From: Flavobacteriales bacterium
GTDB lineage: Bacteria > Bacteroidota > Bacteroidia > Flavobacteriales_F > PHOS-HE28
Assembly (NCBI GenBank): GCA_016704485.1
Contig: JADJAA010000003.1
Span: 1 to 64,000 of the forward strand
Length of the DNA: 64,000 nt
Direction of reading: 5' to 3'
This document shows, piece by piece, positions 19,566 through 29,328 of the stretch (its first letter is position 1; each line of letters opens with the position of its first letter). The position numbers were made by a program, and so were the translations under genes. The notes beneath the pieces were generated by a model. The model worked only from the letters and a program-made list of their open reading frames with translations. It had not been told where the DNA came from and did no database searches.

Positions 19566-20069
19566 CTAATCGTTTCCAATTTTTTCTTTCGTTGTTATTC
19601 GGTCCAGAACAGAGATCAAGGCCTTTTCTCCGTGCGCCACCGTTTCAGAACCTTTCTGAAATCCGGCGCGCACAAAAGCGTTGACCGATGCCTGATTCGA
19701 GGGCCGTATCAAGGCTTCAATGACCTCTACACTATGCGTACCAAAAAGTTTTTTACATCCCATTCGAATAACCTTGGTTCCGGTTCCATTCCCCCTGCTG
19801 GAAGGGGCCAAGGCGATAGAGATCCGAGCAATGTTCCTTTCAACCGCAAAACGTACGTTACCTACGATACGCTCGTCATCCGCCACTAACACGTAGATCA
19901 CTGCGCCATTGTTGCTCAGCTGATCATTGTACCATTTCAAGTGTTCATCCCATGGGATTGGATCTGACAAGAATGACATTGAGCGCACCAAAGCGTCATT
20001 GGCGATCAGCCATACTGCCTTTGCATCTTCACGTTTAGCTGACCTAAGTTCAAGTATGGAATTGTTCAT
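19566..20069 (-). CDS. pseH: Pseudaminic acid pathway N-acetyltransferase (GNAT)
   Basis: A 167-residue GNAT protein: LELRSAKREDA, NDALVR, the acetyl-CoA-binding segment APSSRGNGTGTKVI, and RPSNQASVNAFVRAGF. In the pathway it acetylates the 4-amino group made by PseC, using acetyl-CoA. The length, the FLSDPIPWDEHLKWY segment typical of PseH, and its location between pseG and pseI support this over a generic GNAT. Spacing to both neighbours is under 10 bases, indicating one operon. Confidence 0.88.
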   Translation of the reverse strand: MNNSILELRSAKREDAKAVWLIANDALVRSMSFLSDPIPWDEHLKWYNDQLSNNGAVIYVLVADDERIVGNVRFAVERNIARISIALAPSSRGNGTGTKVIRMGCKKLFGTHSVEVIEALIRPSNQASVNAFVRAGFQKGSETVAHGEKALISVLDRITTKEKIGND

Positions 20070-20074
20070 TGAGC

Positions 20075-21165
20075 TTAGTTCCCGATGCTTTCAAATGCGG
20101 ATATAACTCGCTCAACTCCATTACCGTCACAGACCTTCAGAGCGGCACTGGACATGACGGCACGTTTTGCCCGATCCATAAGCAATGTCTTCATTATGCG
20201 CTGTAAGGTAAGTCCAGCAACCTCGTTGGATAGATCGACTACGTATGCTGCACCTGCATGCTCCAATGCGTTCGCGATCTTTCGCTGATTCTCTGCCAAC
20301 ACCATTAAAACGGTCGGCAATCCTAAACAACACCGTTCCCAGGGGATGTACTTCCCGCAGCCCCTATGCCAATATCCGATTGCGCCATTCTTTCCGCCAT
20401 ATTGTTAACGTTCACGTCTACGACCGTGGGCCATGGCATATCTTTCGCAACCGCACGTACATGATCGATCCATGGCGCCGTTTTACCCATTACAACCGAG
20501 ATCTCCGAATTTTCGGGTAGCTCGGTTTTCTTTAATTCCTTTAAGATCCAACTCGTAACATTAACCTTATCAACGCCACCCATGGTGATCAGGATCCGAT
20601 CGGATGTACGCTGCGATCGCTTACTGCCGATCTTACTACGAACCTCGCCGAATACGGGTGCTAGTAACGCATATTCCGGACCTAAAAGCGTTCGGCAAGA
20701 TGCAGGGGTCAATTCGTCATAATCAGGAACGGTCGTACCCAAGTTCTGGTCAAGCAATAATTCACAATCATGTGCTCTATTGGCCAGATCATCTATGACC
20801 ATGATCTTATCTACGAATGGACGCAATTCCAATTCCCATGCAGCATCAACACCGTAATGGTCTACTATGAGCCAATTGATAGTTGTGTTCTTTAATAGGG
20901 CGATGGTTTCTGCTGTGTCCGTGGCTTTGGCCGCCCCCAACCACTTTTCGTAAATGGGTAGATCTACTGTGATCTGCATGGCCGGAAGTGAGATCACGGT
21001 ATGCCCACGTTCCTGTATTACTGAGATCAAATTTCCAGTATGCTCGCGGCAAACGAATGTACACGATGCTCCTTTCAAGGCCAACCGATCCGCGAGTACA
21101 AGACAACGCATAACATGGCCACTACCTATCTCTATGGATGCGTCTGCTCTGAAAAAAATGTTCAT
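20075..21165 (-). pseudogene. pseG: UDP-2,4-diacetamido-2,4,6-trideoxy-beta-L-altropyranose hydrolase, one frameshift
   Basis: PseG removes UDP from the acetylated sugar before PseI. The N-terminal 276 residues are typical: FFRADASIEIGSGHVMRC, then LADRLALKGASCTFVCR, DHYGVDAAWE, MVIDDLANR, LLDQNLG, ITMGGVDKVN, and IGAAGSTS. The frame is lost at about 20338, in the run CCCC. Reading from the other frame restores WERCCLGLPTVLMVLAENQ, the normal PseG continuation, down to a stop at 20075. The total of about 362 residues is the expected length. The rest of the pathway is intact and needed in order, so a sequence error at the C-run is more likely than a true null allele. Confidence 0.8.
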
Positions 21166-21223
21166 ACCTAGTGGAATCTTTCCCTTCGTCTGATCAGATC
21201 ATGACGAATGGATCTGGATACTT

Positions 21224-21914
21224 TCATTCTGTGAACAATAGCGCGTGTTTCATTTCCGCGATCGACCAGTCTTCTTCGGTGTCTATGTCCTGGACCTCCG
21301 TATTCGGTAAAATGATAGAGGCAGTGCGAGCGCCTAGTAAGGTGTTTTCATCCAGAAGTGCTTTGGTACGGAAACAGTACCACTGGCCTGCATCATGATA
21401 GGCGGCCGGAAGATCTTGTGATCGCATATTGCGGTGTTCCGGCCAATTGAATTTGGTTTGACCATCAGACTCGCGCTGCAACGAACGCCAGATGGGGAAA
21501 GAAAATTGAGTTACCGGGAGCACGAAATCAATTTCCGGCCTACCTAACATTTCCAAGCCCATACGCAGCGATTTTGCTGTAACGAATGGCGCAGTTGGAT
21601 AAATACAACAGCCAGTATCAAAGATCTTCCCTTGTGTACGATAGGCATTTATTACTTCAATAAGAACCGCCGCAGTGGTGGCATGATCATCCGCATTTCT
21701 TGTGGAACGGAAAAACGGAACAGATGCGCCGTATTTGCGCGCAACTTCGGCAGTTTCCAAGATCATCAGTGCTCACCATGACCTCATCAAATGAATTACT
21801 TTCCATCGCAGCCGCAATGGACCAAGCCAAAATAGGTTTACCTCTGAAACTTCTTACATTTTTGCGTGGGATGCGCTTGCTACCACCTCGTGCGGGTATT
21901 ATGGCAACTGTCAT
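21224..21914 (-). pseudogene. pseF: Pseudaminic acid cytidylyltransferase, one frameshift
   Basis: PseF activates pseudaminic acid with CTP to CMP-Pse, the donor for glycosyltransferases. The N-terminus MTVAIIPARGGSKRIPRKN and VMVSTDD is the CTP-binding loop of NeuA/PseF enzymes. The frame breaks at about 21762-21770; the other frame continues ILETAEVARKYGASVPFFRS through YPTAPFV, and AYHDAGQWYCFR to the end, where DAGQ and the late DIDTEEDW are PseF/NeuA signatures. About 230 residues in total, as expected. It is separated from pseC by 7 bases. Confidence 0.8.
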
Positions 21915-21921
21915 CCACGCA

Positions 21922-23097
21922 TCAAGTTGTGCCGAGGAGCGTAGAAAGCGTACTTATTACACGTTCCTGATCGTTTTCGCTCAGCCCCGAGTACATCGGT
22001 AAACTCATAGCCTCAGCGTAATAATTTTCGGCCTCGGGTAGGTATCCGCGCTTAAATCCTAACGTAGCGTAGTATGGCTGCAAATGCACCGGTATGTAAT
22101 GCAGGTTTACTAGGATCCCTGCGCTCCTCAAGCCATCAAAAAGTGCCTTGTGCCCTATAGGTGATCGTTCCAGATCCAAGCGAATAATGTACAAGTGGAA
22201 CGCTGAATAAGTATCTGCATGTTGCCATGGCGTGCGGATAGGCAGTTCTTTGAAAGCCTCGTTGTACCGCACATTGATTTCATGTCTGCGTTCAACGAAA
22301 CCATCTATGCGCTGCAACTGGCTTTTGCCTAGCGCCGCTTGCAGGTCGGTTATCCTATAGTTGTACCCTAGTTCAATTTGCTGGTAATACCACGCTCCAT
22401 CCGATGCATGGGTCATTTCTTTCGGATCGCGGGTTATGCCATGTGAGCGCAAACGGGCCATGCTCGCAGCAAGCACAGGGTCATTCGTAAGACCCATGCC
22501 CCCTTCTCCAGTTGTAATGATCTTAACTGGATGAAAACTCAGTACTGTTATATCGCTGTATGCGCAACATCCGATCTTCTTTGATCGATACTGCCCTCCT
22601 ATGGCATGCGATGCATCTTCGATCACCTTGAAGCCATACTTGGTCGCCAATGAATTGATCGCAACCATATCACAAGACTGGCCGGCCAGATGCACAGGAA
22701 TTACAACTTTGGGTAAACAGCCCTTGCGTTCAGCTTCTGCCAGTTTTTCCATAAGCCGGTCAACGCTCATATTGTATGTTACGGGATCGATATCCACGAA
22801 ATCGACATCCGCTCCACAATACAGAGCGCAATTGGCGGAAGCAACAAAAGTGACAGGACTCGTCCAGACCATATCGCCTTTACCAACACCTAGTGAAAGA
22901 CATGCAATGTGTAAAACACTTGTGGCACTATTCATGGCCACGGCGTGGTTGGCTCCACAATAATTCGCCACGGCCTCTTCAAATGCCGGTATGGACGGGC
23001 CTTGGGTAAGGTAATCGCCTTGAAGCACATCAACCACTGCTTTAATATCTTCTTCGGATATATCCTGCCGACCATAAGGAATTTGTGCTTTGCTCAT
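21922..23097 (-). CDS. pseC: UDP-4-amino-4,6-dideoxy-N-acetyl-beta-L-altrosamine transaminase
   Basis: A PLP-dependent DegT/DnrJ/EryC1-family aminotransferase of 391 residues from the ATG at 23097. Key segments: IPYGRQDISEEDI, MNSATSVLHIACLSLGVGKGD, IPVHLAGQS, VIEDASHAIG, and FHPVKIITTGEGG with the lysine that forms the internal aldimine. It aminates the C4 keto group of the PseB product with glutamate as donor. The upstream TTG at 23118 adds residues unlike the family. Good match in length and in LQGDYLTQGP, which is typical of PseC. Confidence 0.92.
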   Translation of the reverse strand: MSKAQIPYGRQDISEEDIKAVVDVLQGDYLTQGPSIPAFEEAVANYCGANHAVAMNSATSVLHIACLSLGVGKGDMVWTSPVTFVASANCALYCGADVDFVDIDPVTYNMSVDRLMEKLAEAERKGCLPKVVIPVHLAGQSCDMVAINSLATKYGFKVIEDASHAIGGQYRSKKIGCCAYSDITVLSFHPVKIITTGEGGMGLTNDPVLAASMARLRSHGITRDPKEMTHASDGAWYYQQIELGYNYRITDLQAALGKSQLQRIDGFVERRHEINVRYNEAFKELPIRTPWQHADTYSAFHLYIIRLDLERSPIGHKALFDGLRSAGILVNLHYIPVHLQPYYATLGFKRGYLPEAENYYAEAMSLPMYSGLSENDQERVISTLSTLLGTT

Positions 23098-23134
23098 GAA
23101 TGCCCAGTTGTGATCCAAGGTGATAGTGCTCCGT

Positions 23135-24172
23135 TCAAACGCTGGCCGCAGGTGCTTTCTTGTGATCGAAATTCGGATCGACTTGTTCGCGGATCAATTT
23201 GCGTAGATCATCTACACCGAGCCACTCCGGATTATCTCCGCTGGAATAACAGAAGCCCATTGGAACCGCTTTGCCACCGTGGTGCTTAATGTAACGATCC
23301 AAATTCGCTGCTGGTGTTAGCCCATCCTTCGTTGGAACAATGATATAATACCTATCCGTACCGATCGTGTTCTGGCTATCTGAATGCGTGATCATTTCCT
23401 CATGCAATTTTTCACCAGGACGTATGCCAACGATCGGGGCTTTGCACTCCGGACCGATCGCTTCAACGAGATCCGTAATTCTGAAAGATGGGATCTTAGG
23501 AACGAAGATCTCTCCGCCCATTGCATGATCCATGGCATGGAAGACCATATCAACTCCTTGATCCAACGAGATATTGAAGCGGGTCATATTAGGATCTGTA
23601 ATAGGCAATACTCCGGTGCTGCGACGATCCAAGAAGAATGGCACAACGGAACCGCGCGATCCCATCACATTACCATAACGCACTACGGAAAATTTGATGT
23701 CGTGTTTGCCCTTGATGTTGTTGGCAGCAATGAACAATTTATCGCTGCAAAGCTTGGTGGCACCATACAGATTGATGGGAGCCGCAGCCTTGTCCGTGCT
23801 TAGCGCAACTACGTTTTTTACGCCTGCAGCAATAGCCGCGTCAATAACATTCTGCGCGCCTAATACGTTGGTCTTGATGGCTTCGAACGGGTTGTATTCC
23901 GCTGCCGGAACCTGCTTCAATGCTGCTGCATGTACAACAACATCGATACCCTCCATCGCCTGTCTGAGCCGAGAAGCATCGCGCACATCACCGAGGAAGA
24001 ACCGTATGCTAGGATACTTTGAATGTGGGTAATCCTGGGCCATCTCGAACTGCTTGAGCTCATCGCGAGAATAGATCACCACCCTTTCAACATTCGGGTA
24101 TTTCTTGTATACGGCTTTAACGAATCGTTTACCGAAGGAGCCGGTGCCACCGGTTATGAAAATTGAGCGCAT
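23135..24172 (-). CDS. pseB: UDP-N-acetylglucosamine 4,6-dehydratase (inverting)
   Basis: First enzyme of pseudaminic acid synthesis: it oxidises, dehydrates and epimerises UDP-GlcNAc at C5. An extended SDR of 345 residues with FITGGTGSFGKRFV at the N-terminus, YSRDELKQFEMAQ (a PseB/FlaA1 hallmark), LGDVRD, HAAALKQVP, and the modified active site STDKAAAPINLYGATKL where DKAA(x)PxNxYGxTK holds the catalytic Asp-Lys and the YxxxK pair. RYGNVMGSRGSVVPFF follows. A 67-base spacer separates it from wzt upstream, so the whole export and Pse block could be one transcript. Confidence 0.94.
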   Translation of the reverse strand: MRSIFITGGTGSFGKRFVKAVYKKYPNVERVVIYSRDELKQFEMAQDYPHSKYPSIRFFLGDVRDASRLRQAMEGIDVVVHAAALKQVPAAEYNPFEAIKTNVLGAQNVIDAAIAAGVKNVVALSTDKAAAPINLYGATKLCSDKLFIAANNIKGKHDIKFSVVRYGNVMGSRGSVVPFFLDRRSTGVLPITDPNMTRFNISLDQGVDMVFHAMDHAMGGEIFVPKIPSFRITDLVEAIGPECKAPIVGIRPGEKLHEEMITHSDSQNTIGTDRYYIIVPTKDGLTPAANLDRYIKHHGGKAVPMGFCYSSGDNPEWLGVDDLRKLIREQVDPNFDHKKAPAASV

Positions 24173-24239
24173 GTAGTTCTAGTATTGATATTCCCCGATG
24201 CTTGACCGGTGATGAATTGTAAAGTTCGTTCTTTTACTC

Positions 24240-25475
24240 TTAACCCCGTTCCGTTCTCTCGCTGTACGGAGTAAGCGGGGTGATGGTGAATTTGGTTGCG
24301 TCCGGAAGATAAGGTATGTCCGTTACCGGCTTATGGTTGCTTTTCACTGTAAACTCTCCTCCCCGCATTATGTAGACCTTCGCCTCTATGGAACCGACCT
24401 CTCCTACCCATAGGTTCCATCGGTAGCGACCATCGTGCAAAAGAAGTGGATCGATCTGGAACCGCAATACGGACCTACCTGTTGGCAATACTATTCGATG
24501 ACCACTTCGTGTGGAATGCCAATTCATTACCGACTGTTCATTGGCATTTGTTACCGTGAACGAGATCAGTGCATTATCAATGGGTGCATCCAATTCGGTC
24601 TCTAGTTCCACTTGTAGGGTACCACCGTAGGTTATCGTATCTTCAACCAATGACAGTTTGGCCGCATTCACTGGTGGGTACGTATTAAAAACACGCTCAC
24701 TTTCGGAAATGCCTTGGTAATCCGCATTATCATTATTGTATGCCGCTATTCCGTCATTGATATTAGGAAAGTACTCCATTCTTCCCTTACGCATCATACC
24801 TACGGAACTGGCCACCGCACCGATCTGGCTCATACTATGAGATACAAGTATTACGGCACAATTCTTCATGATACCATTTATCCGGCGATAGCATTTGTGT
24901 CGGAATGCTGCATCACCCACGGCCAGTACTTCATCCAAGATAAGTACATCGGGCTCCAAAGCCGTTGCTACAGCGAACCCTAATCGAACACTCATACCAG
25001 ATGAGTAAGACTGGACCGGCATGTCTATGAATTCGGCCAACTCGGAGAAATCGATGATTTCATCCAAACGGGCATTGATCTCTGAATGACTAAGGCCAAG
25101 TACAGAGCCGTTGATAAAGATGTTCTCTCGACCGGTAAGTATGGGGTTGAAGCCAGCACCCAAGGCGATCAAAGCTCCTACTCTACCCCTCATTTCTATT
25201 TGCCCATGATCAGGTTTTATCAAACCATTCAACATGCGCAACAAAGTGGTCTTGCCTGCACCGTTCTTTCCAATAAGCCCTAAGCATTCGCCGCGTTTCA
25301 ACTCAAAGCCAACATCTTGTACTGCCCAAAATTCCTTGTCGCGTAATTGCGTTGTGCGCGGCCTACCGATCAATTCATTCCCGATATCGCGCATGCCATA
25401 GCGCAATGATGTTCGTAAGTCCTTACAGAACTTCTTCGATACACCTTCTACGCTTACTAATACTTCGTTCTCCAT
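24240..25475 (-). CDS. wzt: Polysaccharide ABC exporter ATPase with C-terminal Wzt-like domain
   Basis: 411 residues. The N-terminal ATPase has Walker A GKNGAGKT (69-76), the ABC signature YSSGM (157-161), Walker B VLILDE (177-182) and the H-loop VSHS (211-214). Residues about 250-411 form a beta-rich extension (SERVFNTYPPVNAAKL, GGTLQVELETELDAPI, WNLWVGEVGSIEAK) in the position of the Wzt carbohydrate-binding domain, which recognises the finished glycan end in O-antigen exporters. It pairs with the permease just upstream (4-base gap). It would power export of a lipid-linked glycan across the inner membrane. Confidence 0.9.
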   Translation of the reverse strand: MENEVLVSVEGVSKKFCKDLRTSLRYGMRDIGNELIGRPRTTQLRDKEFWAVQDVGFELKRGECLGLIGKNGAGKTTLLRMLNGLIKPDHGQIEMRGRVGALIALGAGFNPILTGRENIFINGSVLGLSHSEINARLDEIIDFSELAEFIDMPVQSYSSGMSVRLGFAVATALEPDVLILDEVLAVGDAAFRHKCYRRINGIMKNCAVILVSHSMSQIGAVASSVGMMRKGRMEYFPNINDGIAAYNNDNADYQGISESERVFNTYPPVNAAKLSLVEDTITYGGTLQVELETELDAPIDNALISFTVTNANEQSVMNWHSTRSGHRIVLPTGRSVLRFQIDPLLLHDGRYRWNLWVGEVGSIEAKVYIMRGGEFTVKSNHKPVTDIPYLPDATKFTITPLTPYSERTERG

Positions 25476-25478
25476 GGA

Positions 25479-26369
25479 TCAAGTACTCATTCGCTCTACC
25501 ATGACCGGCATTGTAATGCGGTACAATATCCAACCAACTAGGAGGACCACCACGGATGCACCGGATACAAGCAAAAATTGCATGAGCATGGGCGACTCGC
25601 TACCAGTGAGCCAAGCTCTTCCAGTAAGTATGAGCGAGGTAGCAGGATTCCATTGGAAAATGCTCAACAACTTCCCTTCTTCGGGCATAGCAAATACAAC
25701 GGGCGAAAGATAGATCGCGAACTGTGCAACAAGGGGTATGGCCCGCCCAACGTCTGAATAGATCATACCCAACGGGGCTAATATCAAGCCAAGGGACAAG
25801 CCCGCGACGATCAACACGAGCATAGCCAAAGGCACAAGTGCCAAATGCCAGTCAGGAACCACACCCAGAAGAAATATTGCAGGGATCAATATCAAAAACT
25901 TAGTACCTGCACTCGACAGCAATTTAATAGCGCCGGAAATGATCACCGCCTCGCGTGGAAAATTCAACTTGGTGAGCATGGACTTTGCCGCCGTTGTTTG
26001 GACCAATGGACTTTGGATGGATTCTACCAACAGTTGCCAAAGCATAGTTCCTGTAAAAACGTAGACGGGGTAAGGAATTCCCGTATCTGCAACGCGCACC
26101 ACTCCACTGGAATTGAGAAAGATCCAAGCGACCGTGGTGGCCAATGGGGTGATGAATGCCCACAAAAGACCAAGATAGCTTTGCCGGTACTGAGCTTTTA
26201 TATCGCGAATGGCCAAACGCCAAGCCAACCCCCATGATGCACGAAAATCTTGGATCATTCCTTTATACAACACGCTCGGGTTGCGCATTGCTGACCTCGG
26301 GGAGTAGGTCGTAATGGAAAGGTTACTGCGGCTAGGCCTTTCAGAATGATCGTAGGTGCGATCGGTCAT
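25479..26369 (-). CDS. wzm: Polysaccharide ABC exporter permease
   Basis: 296 residues of the ABC-2 type Wzm/KpsM family. About 30-60 N-terminal residues are cytoplasmic; LAWRLAIRDIKAQYRQSYLGLLWAFITPL is the amphipathic leader and first helix of Wzm proteins. Six hydrophobic segments follow, with the late YLSPVVFAMPE loop typical of the family. It forms the transmembrane channel with the neighbouring Wzt. A 172-base gap with no visible gene separates it from the tyrosine kinase upstream. Confidence 0.9.
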   Translation of the reverse strand: MTDRTYDHSERPSRSNLSITTYSPRSAMRNPSVLYKGMIQDFRASWGLAWRLAIRDIKAQYRQSYLGLLWAFITPLATTVAWIFLNSSGVVRVADTGIPYPVYVFTGTMLWQLLVESIQSPLVQTTAAKSMLTKLNFPREAVIISGAIKLLSSAGTKFLILIPAIFLLGVVPDWHLALVPLAMLVLIVAGLSLGLILAPLGMIYSDVGRAIPLVAQFAIYLSPVVFAMPEEGKLLSIFQWNPATSLILTGRAWLTGSESPMLMQFLLVSGASVVVLLVGWILYRITMPVMVERMST

Positions 26370-26541
26370 TGTTTATAGTACTAGCTTTCCAATTGTTGTT
26401 CATTTGTTATTGACCGAGTGTAATTCAGAAATAACCCACTGGAGCGCAATGTTAAGAACATGAGTATGTGCAAATGGTTTACATACTTATTTGCTTCCGC
26501 ATAACACGTATTACCCTTACCAACTGGTTCTCTTTCGTCAC

Positions 26542-28959
26542 TTATGCCCGCGTATCTGGTCCTTCATTTTTGGATTTTGAAGCATTAGAACCTCTATTCC
26601 TCTTTCCGTACCCATAACCGTAGCCATATCCATACGCATACCGATAGCCGTAGCCGTAGTTGGTATTGTAGTAGTACTTGCTCTTCTTCATCCGAACACC
26701 GTTCAGGATGAACCCACTGTTCTTTCCGCCACTGGTAGTCAATACTTCCATGGCATTGTTGACGTGGTCCTTGTTCGCGAAGCGTGTATTCAGCACGAAC
26801 AACGTAGCGTCCATGTAGCGCATCATCAGTACCGCATCGGTTATGAGACCGACCGGTGGCGTATCCACCATTATGTAGTCATAAATTTCTTTGGCTTCGG
26901 TGAATAGCTTTTCAAGTTCATTGCTCAACACAAGCTCCGATGCATTCGGTGGGGTAGGTCCCGCAAGAAGCACATCGAAATTCTCGAACTGGGTAGGCAT
27001 GATGGCGTCCTTCCAAGGCAACTTACCTATAAGAACGTTGCTGAGACCCGCTTGACTGGTCATGCCTAAGCTGAAACCTACTTTGGGTTTGTGCAGGTCA
27101 AGTTCAAGGAGCAACACCTTCTTTCCTGCCTTGGCAAGGATGGCACTCAGGTTCACGGAACAGAAGGTCTTGCCTTCATTCGGTCGGTAACTGGTAACCA
27201 TTACCAGTTTCCCTTTGCCACTTTCCACCGGTACGTATTCCAAATTGGTCCGCACTGTCCTGAAGGACTCCGTAATGGCGGCTTTAGGGTCGGTATCCAC
27301 CACGACATAATTCTCTTCCGCTTTCTCACTTGCAATGATCTCACCGTAGATGGGCAGCGGTGTCAACTCCTTCAACTGTTCCGCATTCTCGATCCGGTTG
27401 TAGAACATGATGCGGATGAAAACGACGATCAAAGCAACGAGAACACCACCAAGCATGAAGGTGTAAAAGATCCGGAGCTTATCCGGCCGTACCACACCCA
27501 GTGATCTGGATGCTTCGATCACCTTCGTTCCGGGGACAATACCTGCACGGGCAATTATGGTACTTGCCCTTTTCTCCAATAAGAACAAGTACATCTTCTC
27601 ATTGACCTGCAAACGCCTTTCGATATTCAACACATCCCGTTGGCTTTTGGGCAATGCCCGTATCATACCCTCGTAATCATTCGATTGCTTTTGAACGTCA
27701 TTGATCCTGGAGCGGATGGCGTCGCGGGAATTGTCCAAGTAGGTCAACAGATTCAACCGATTCAACTGCATGGTGGAATCAAAGAGCTGTATTACCGCAT
27801 TTGAGCCCGTTGCGCTATACATCATTTCATTCCGTTCCATCTGCATGGCATACAACTCACTCAATGATTGTCTCAGGAATTCATCGTTCGCAATGAACAC
27901 AGCAGGAGGGAGGAGGCGTTCATCCTTGCTATTGAGAATATAATCCTCCAACGCATCCATGGCACCGATCTGCAGTTCCCATTTACGACGCTGCTGATCG
28001 TAGTCCACCATTTCTTGGAAATACAAACTCTCCTCTCTCCCAAGATCCAAGATCTGCTTGTTCTCTTTATAGGTCTGCAATTCATCCTCATGGCTCTCAA
28101 GGATCGTGCTCACTTCGCTCAGTTGTTTATCGATGTAACGCACTGTGTTCTCATTGATCTCGACCTCACTTTTCAAAGTATAATCAATGTACACCTTGGA
28201 CAACGTATCCAAGAACTGCTTTGCCCGGACATCAACCTCATCTTCAACCGCAACTTGTAAGATGGTGGTAAAGTCGTGGTTCACGACCAGCATCCTACTG
28301 ATGAACTTAGCGACCATCGCGGATCGATCATAGCGAATGAATTGATAATCGGTCTGGGAATAGGTTGATAGGGTGCTATCCAATAGGTAGGGGGATTTCT
28401 GCACGGTGAGGATGAAGTCCGTAGTACGCTCTTCTTTGTCGAATTCGAATTCCTTGGTCACAATGACGCCATCCCGATCATAACTCAATGAATACCTCTT
28501 CGTATCCACTATCCGCAGCTCGAAGGGTTTTCCGAAAAGTTTCGGTGCAAGGCCGTTTATCCTAACGGTGAATGGTAACGTTCCATGAACCTGCGACGTC
28601 TTGAAACGACCAACGATGAAGTACGAAACATCAAAATCCAATTTATCCAATGTGGCATCTACAAGATCATAGGAAGTAAGAACGCGGCGCTGATTGACAA
28701 TGTCACCATATACACCCGTATACCCTAAACTCTTGTAAACCGTTGATTGATAATCATACACCTCACGGTCCTTCAGAAGGATCTGCGTGGTTGCCCCATA
28801 GATATTGGGCAGTTTGTAACTGTACAAGTAGGACAATACGGATGCGAGCACAATTGCAACAGCCACGAAATACCAATTCTTGGAGGCAACGCGGATGAAA
28901 TAGCGCAGATCCTTCGCATCGATGATACTGCCTCGTTGTTGTGGTCTTTGTGCTGACAT
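26542..28959 (-). CDS. wzc: Wzc/GumC-like polysaccharide co-polymerase with tyrosine kinase domain
   Basis: 805 residues from the ATG at 28959 (an upstream TTG at 29040 overlaps the promoter). Residues about 10-60 contain the Wzz-type domain with the first membrane helix (NWYFVAVAIVLASVLSYLY). A long periplasmic coiled-coil part follows, then PDKLRIFYTFMLGGVLVAL as second helix, and a BY-kinase domain with Walker A RPNEGKTFCSVN, Walker A' LLLELDLHKPK, and Walker B YIMVDTPPVG. The C-terminus is a tyrosine cluster rich in YGYGYG repeats, the autophosphorylation tail. These proteins set chain length and couple export to phosphorylation; combination with an ABC exporter instead of Wzx/Wzy is uncommon. 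Confidence 0.92.
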   Translation of the reverse strand: MSAQRPQQRGSIIDAKDLRYFIRVASKNWYFVAVAIVLASVLSYLYSYKLPNIYGATTQILLKDREVYDYQSTVYKSLGYTGVYGDIVNQRRVLTSYDLVDATLDKLDFDVSYFIVGRFKTSQVHGTLPFTVRINGLAPKLFGKPFELRIVDTKRYSLSYDRDGVIVTKEFEFDKEERTTDFILTVQKSPYLLDSTLSTYSQTDYQFIRYDRSAMVAKFISRMLVVNHDFTTILQVAVEDEVDVRAKQFLDTLSKVYIDYTLKSEVEINENTVRYIDKQLSEVSTILESHEDELQTYKENKQILDLGREESLYFQEMVDYDQQRRKWELQIGAMDALEDYILNSKDERLLPPAVFIANDEFLRQSLSELYAMQMERNEMMYSATGSNAVIQLFDSTMQLNRLNLLTYLDNSRDAIRSRINDVQKQSNDYEGMIRALPKSQRDVLNIERRLQVNEKMYLFLLEKRASTIIARAGIVPGTKVIEASRSLGVVRPDKLRIFYTFMLGGVLVALIVVFIRIMFYNRIENAEQLKELTPLPIYGEIIASEKAEENYVVVDTDPKAAITESFRTVRTNLEYVPVESGKGKLVMVTSYRPNEGKTFCSVNLSAILAKAGKKVLLLELDLHKPKVGFSLGMTSQAGLSNVLIGKLPWKDAIMPTQFENFDVLLAGPTPPNASELVLSNELEKLFTEAKEIYDYIMVDTPPVGLITDAVLMMRYMDATLFVLNTRFANKDHVNNAMEVLTTSGGKNSGFILNGVRMKKSKYYYNTNYGYGYRYAYGYGYGYGYGKRNRGSNASKSKNEGPDTRA

Positions 28960-29029
28960 CCTATCTCTTCCGAAGCCTGTTTGGTACAGTGGTCTTCTAG
29001 AAATTGAACCTGTTACAGGAAAAGATCGG

Positions 29030-29037
29030 CAAATATA
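29030..29037 (-). promoter_or_regulatory. Candidate -7 box (TATATTTG) for the kinase/export/Pse operon
   Basis: Exact TAnnTTTG match on the - strand, 71 bases upstream of the wzc ATG. An 8-base palindrome CACGCGTG lies slightly further upstream at 29047-29054. No clear -33 TTG. Confidence 0.4.
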
Positions 29038-29299
29038 CACGGTAGCACGCGTGTACTCGACCTAGATACTGATAAGACCTACTCTTCCATTTTTCAATTC
29101 TACTTACTGGCTGGTCTTCAATAAATTATGAACTTCATCGAAATCCGTCATTACTTGCATTTAAGAAGAGTGACGTGTTCAGCATCTCTTCATGAAACAA
29201 TGAATTCTGTTACAACCTCTTGGCATCCATTTTTATCAGGGCTGTTCATAAGTATCGTTAGCTCTTCCATAGTCACTGGATTTATATCTCAGGAATACG

Positions 29300-29307
29300 T
29301 ACTTTTG
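29300..29307 (+). promoter_or_regulatory. Candidate -7 box (TACTTTTG) for the PID-CTERM/xrtF operon
   Basis: Exact TAnnTTTG match, 21 bases before the ATG at 29329 in the divergent spacer between wzc and the sorting genes. It would give a short leader. No clear -33 element. Confidence 0.35.
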
Positions 29308-29328
29308 GCACCCGCTCTGATATTGTCC

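Noticed and set aside
29128..29328. In-frame upstream extension of the PID-CTERM protein
   Set aside because: The extension would put a hydrophilic 67-residue stretch before a perfect signal peptide, and contains the promoter box; start at 29329 is simpler.
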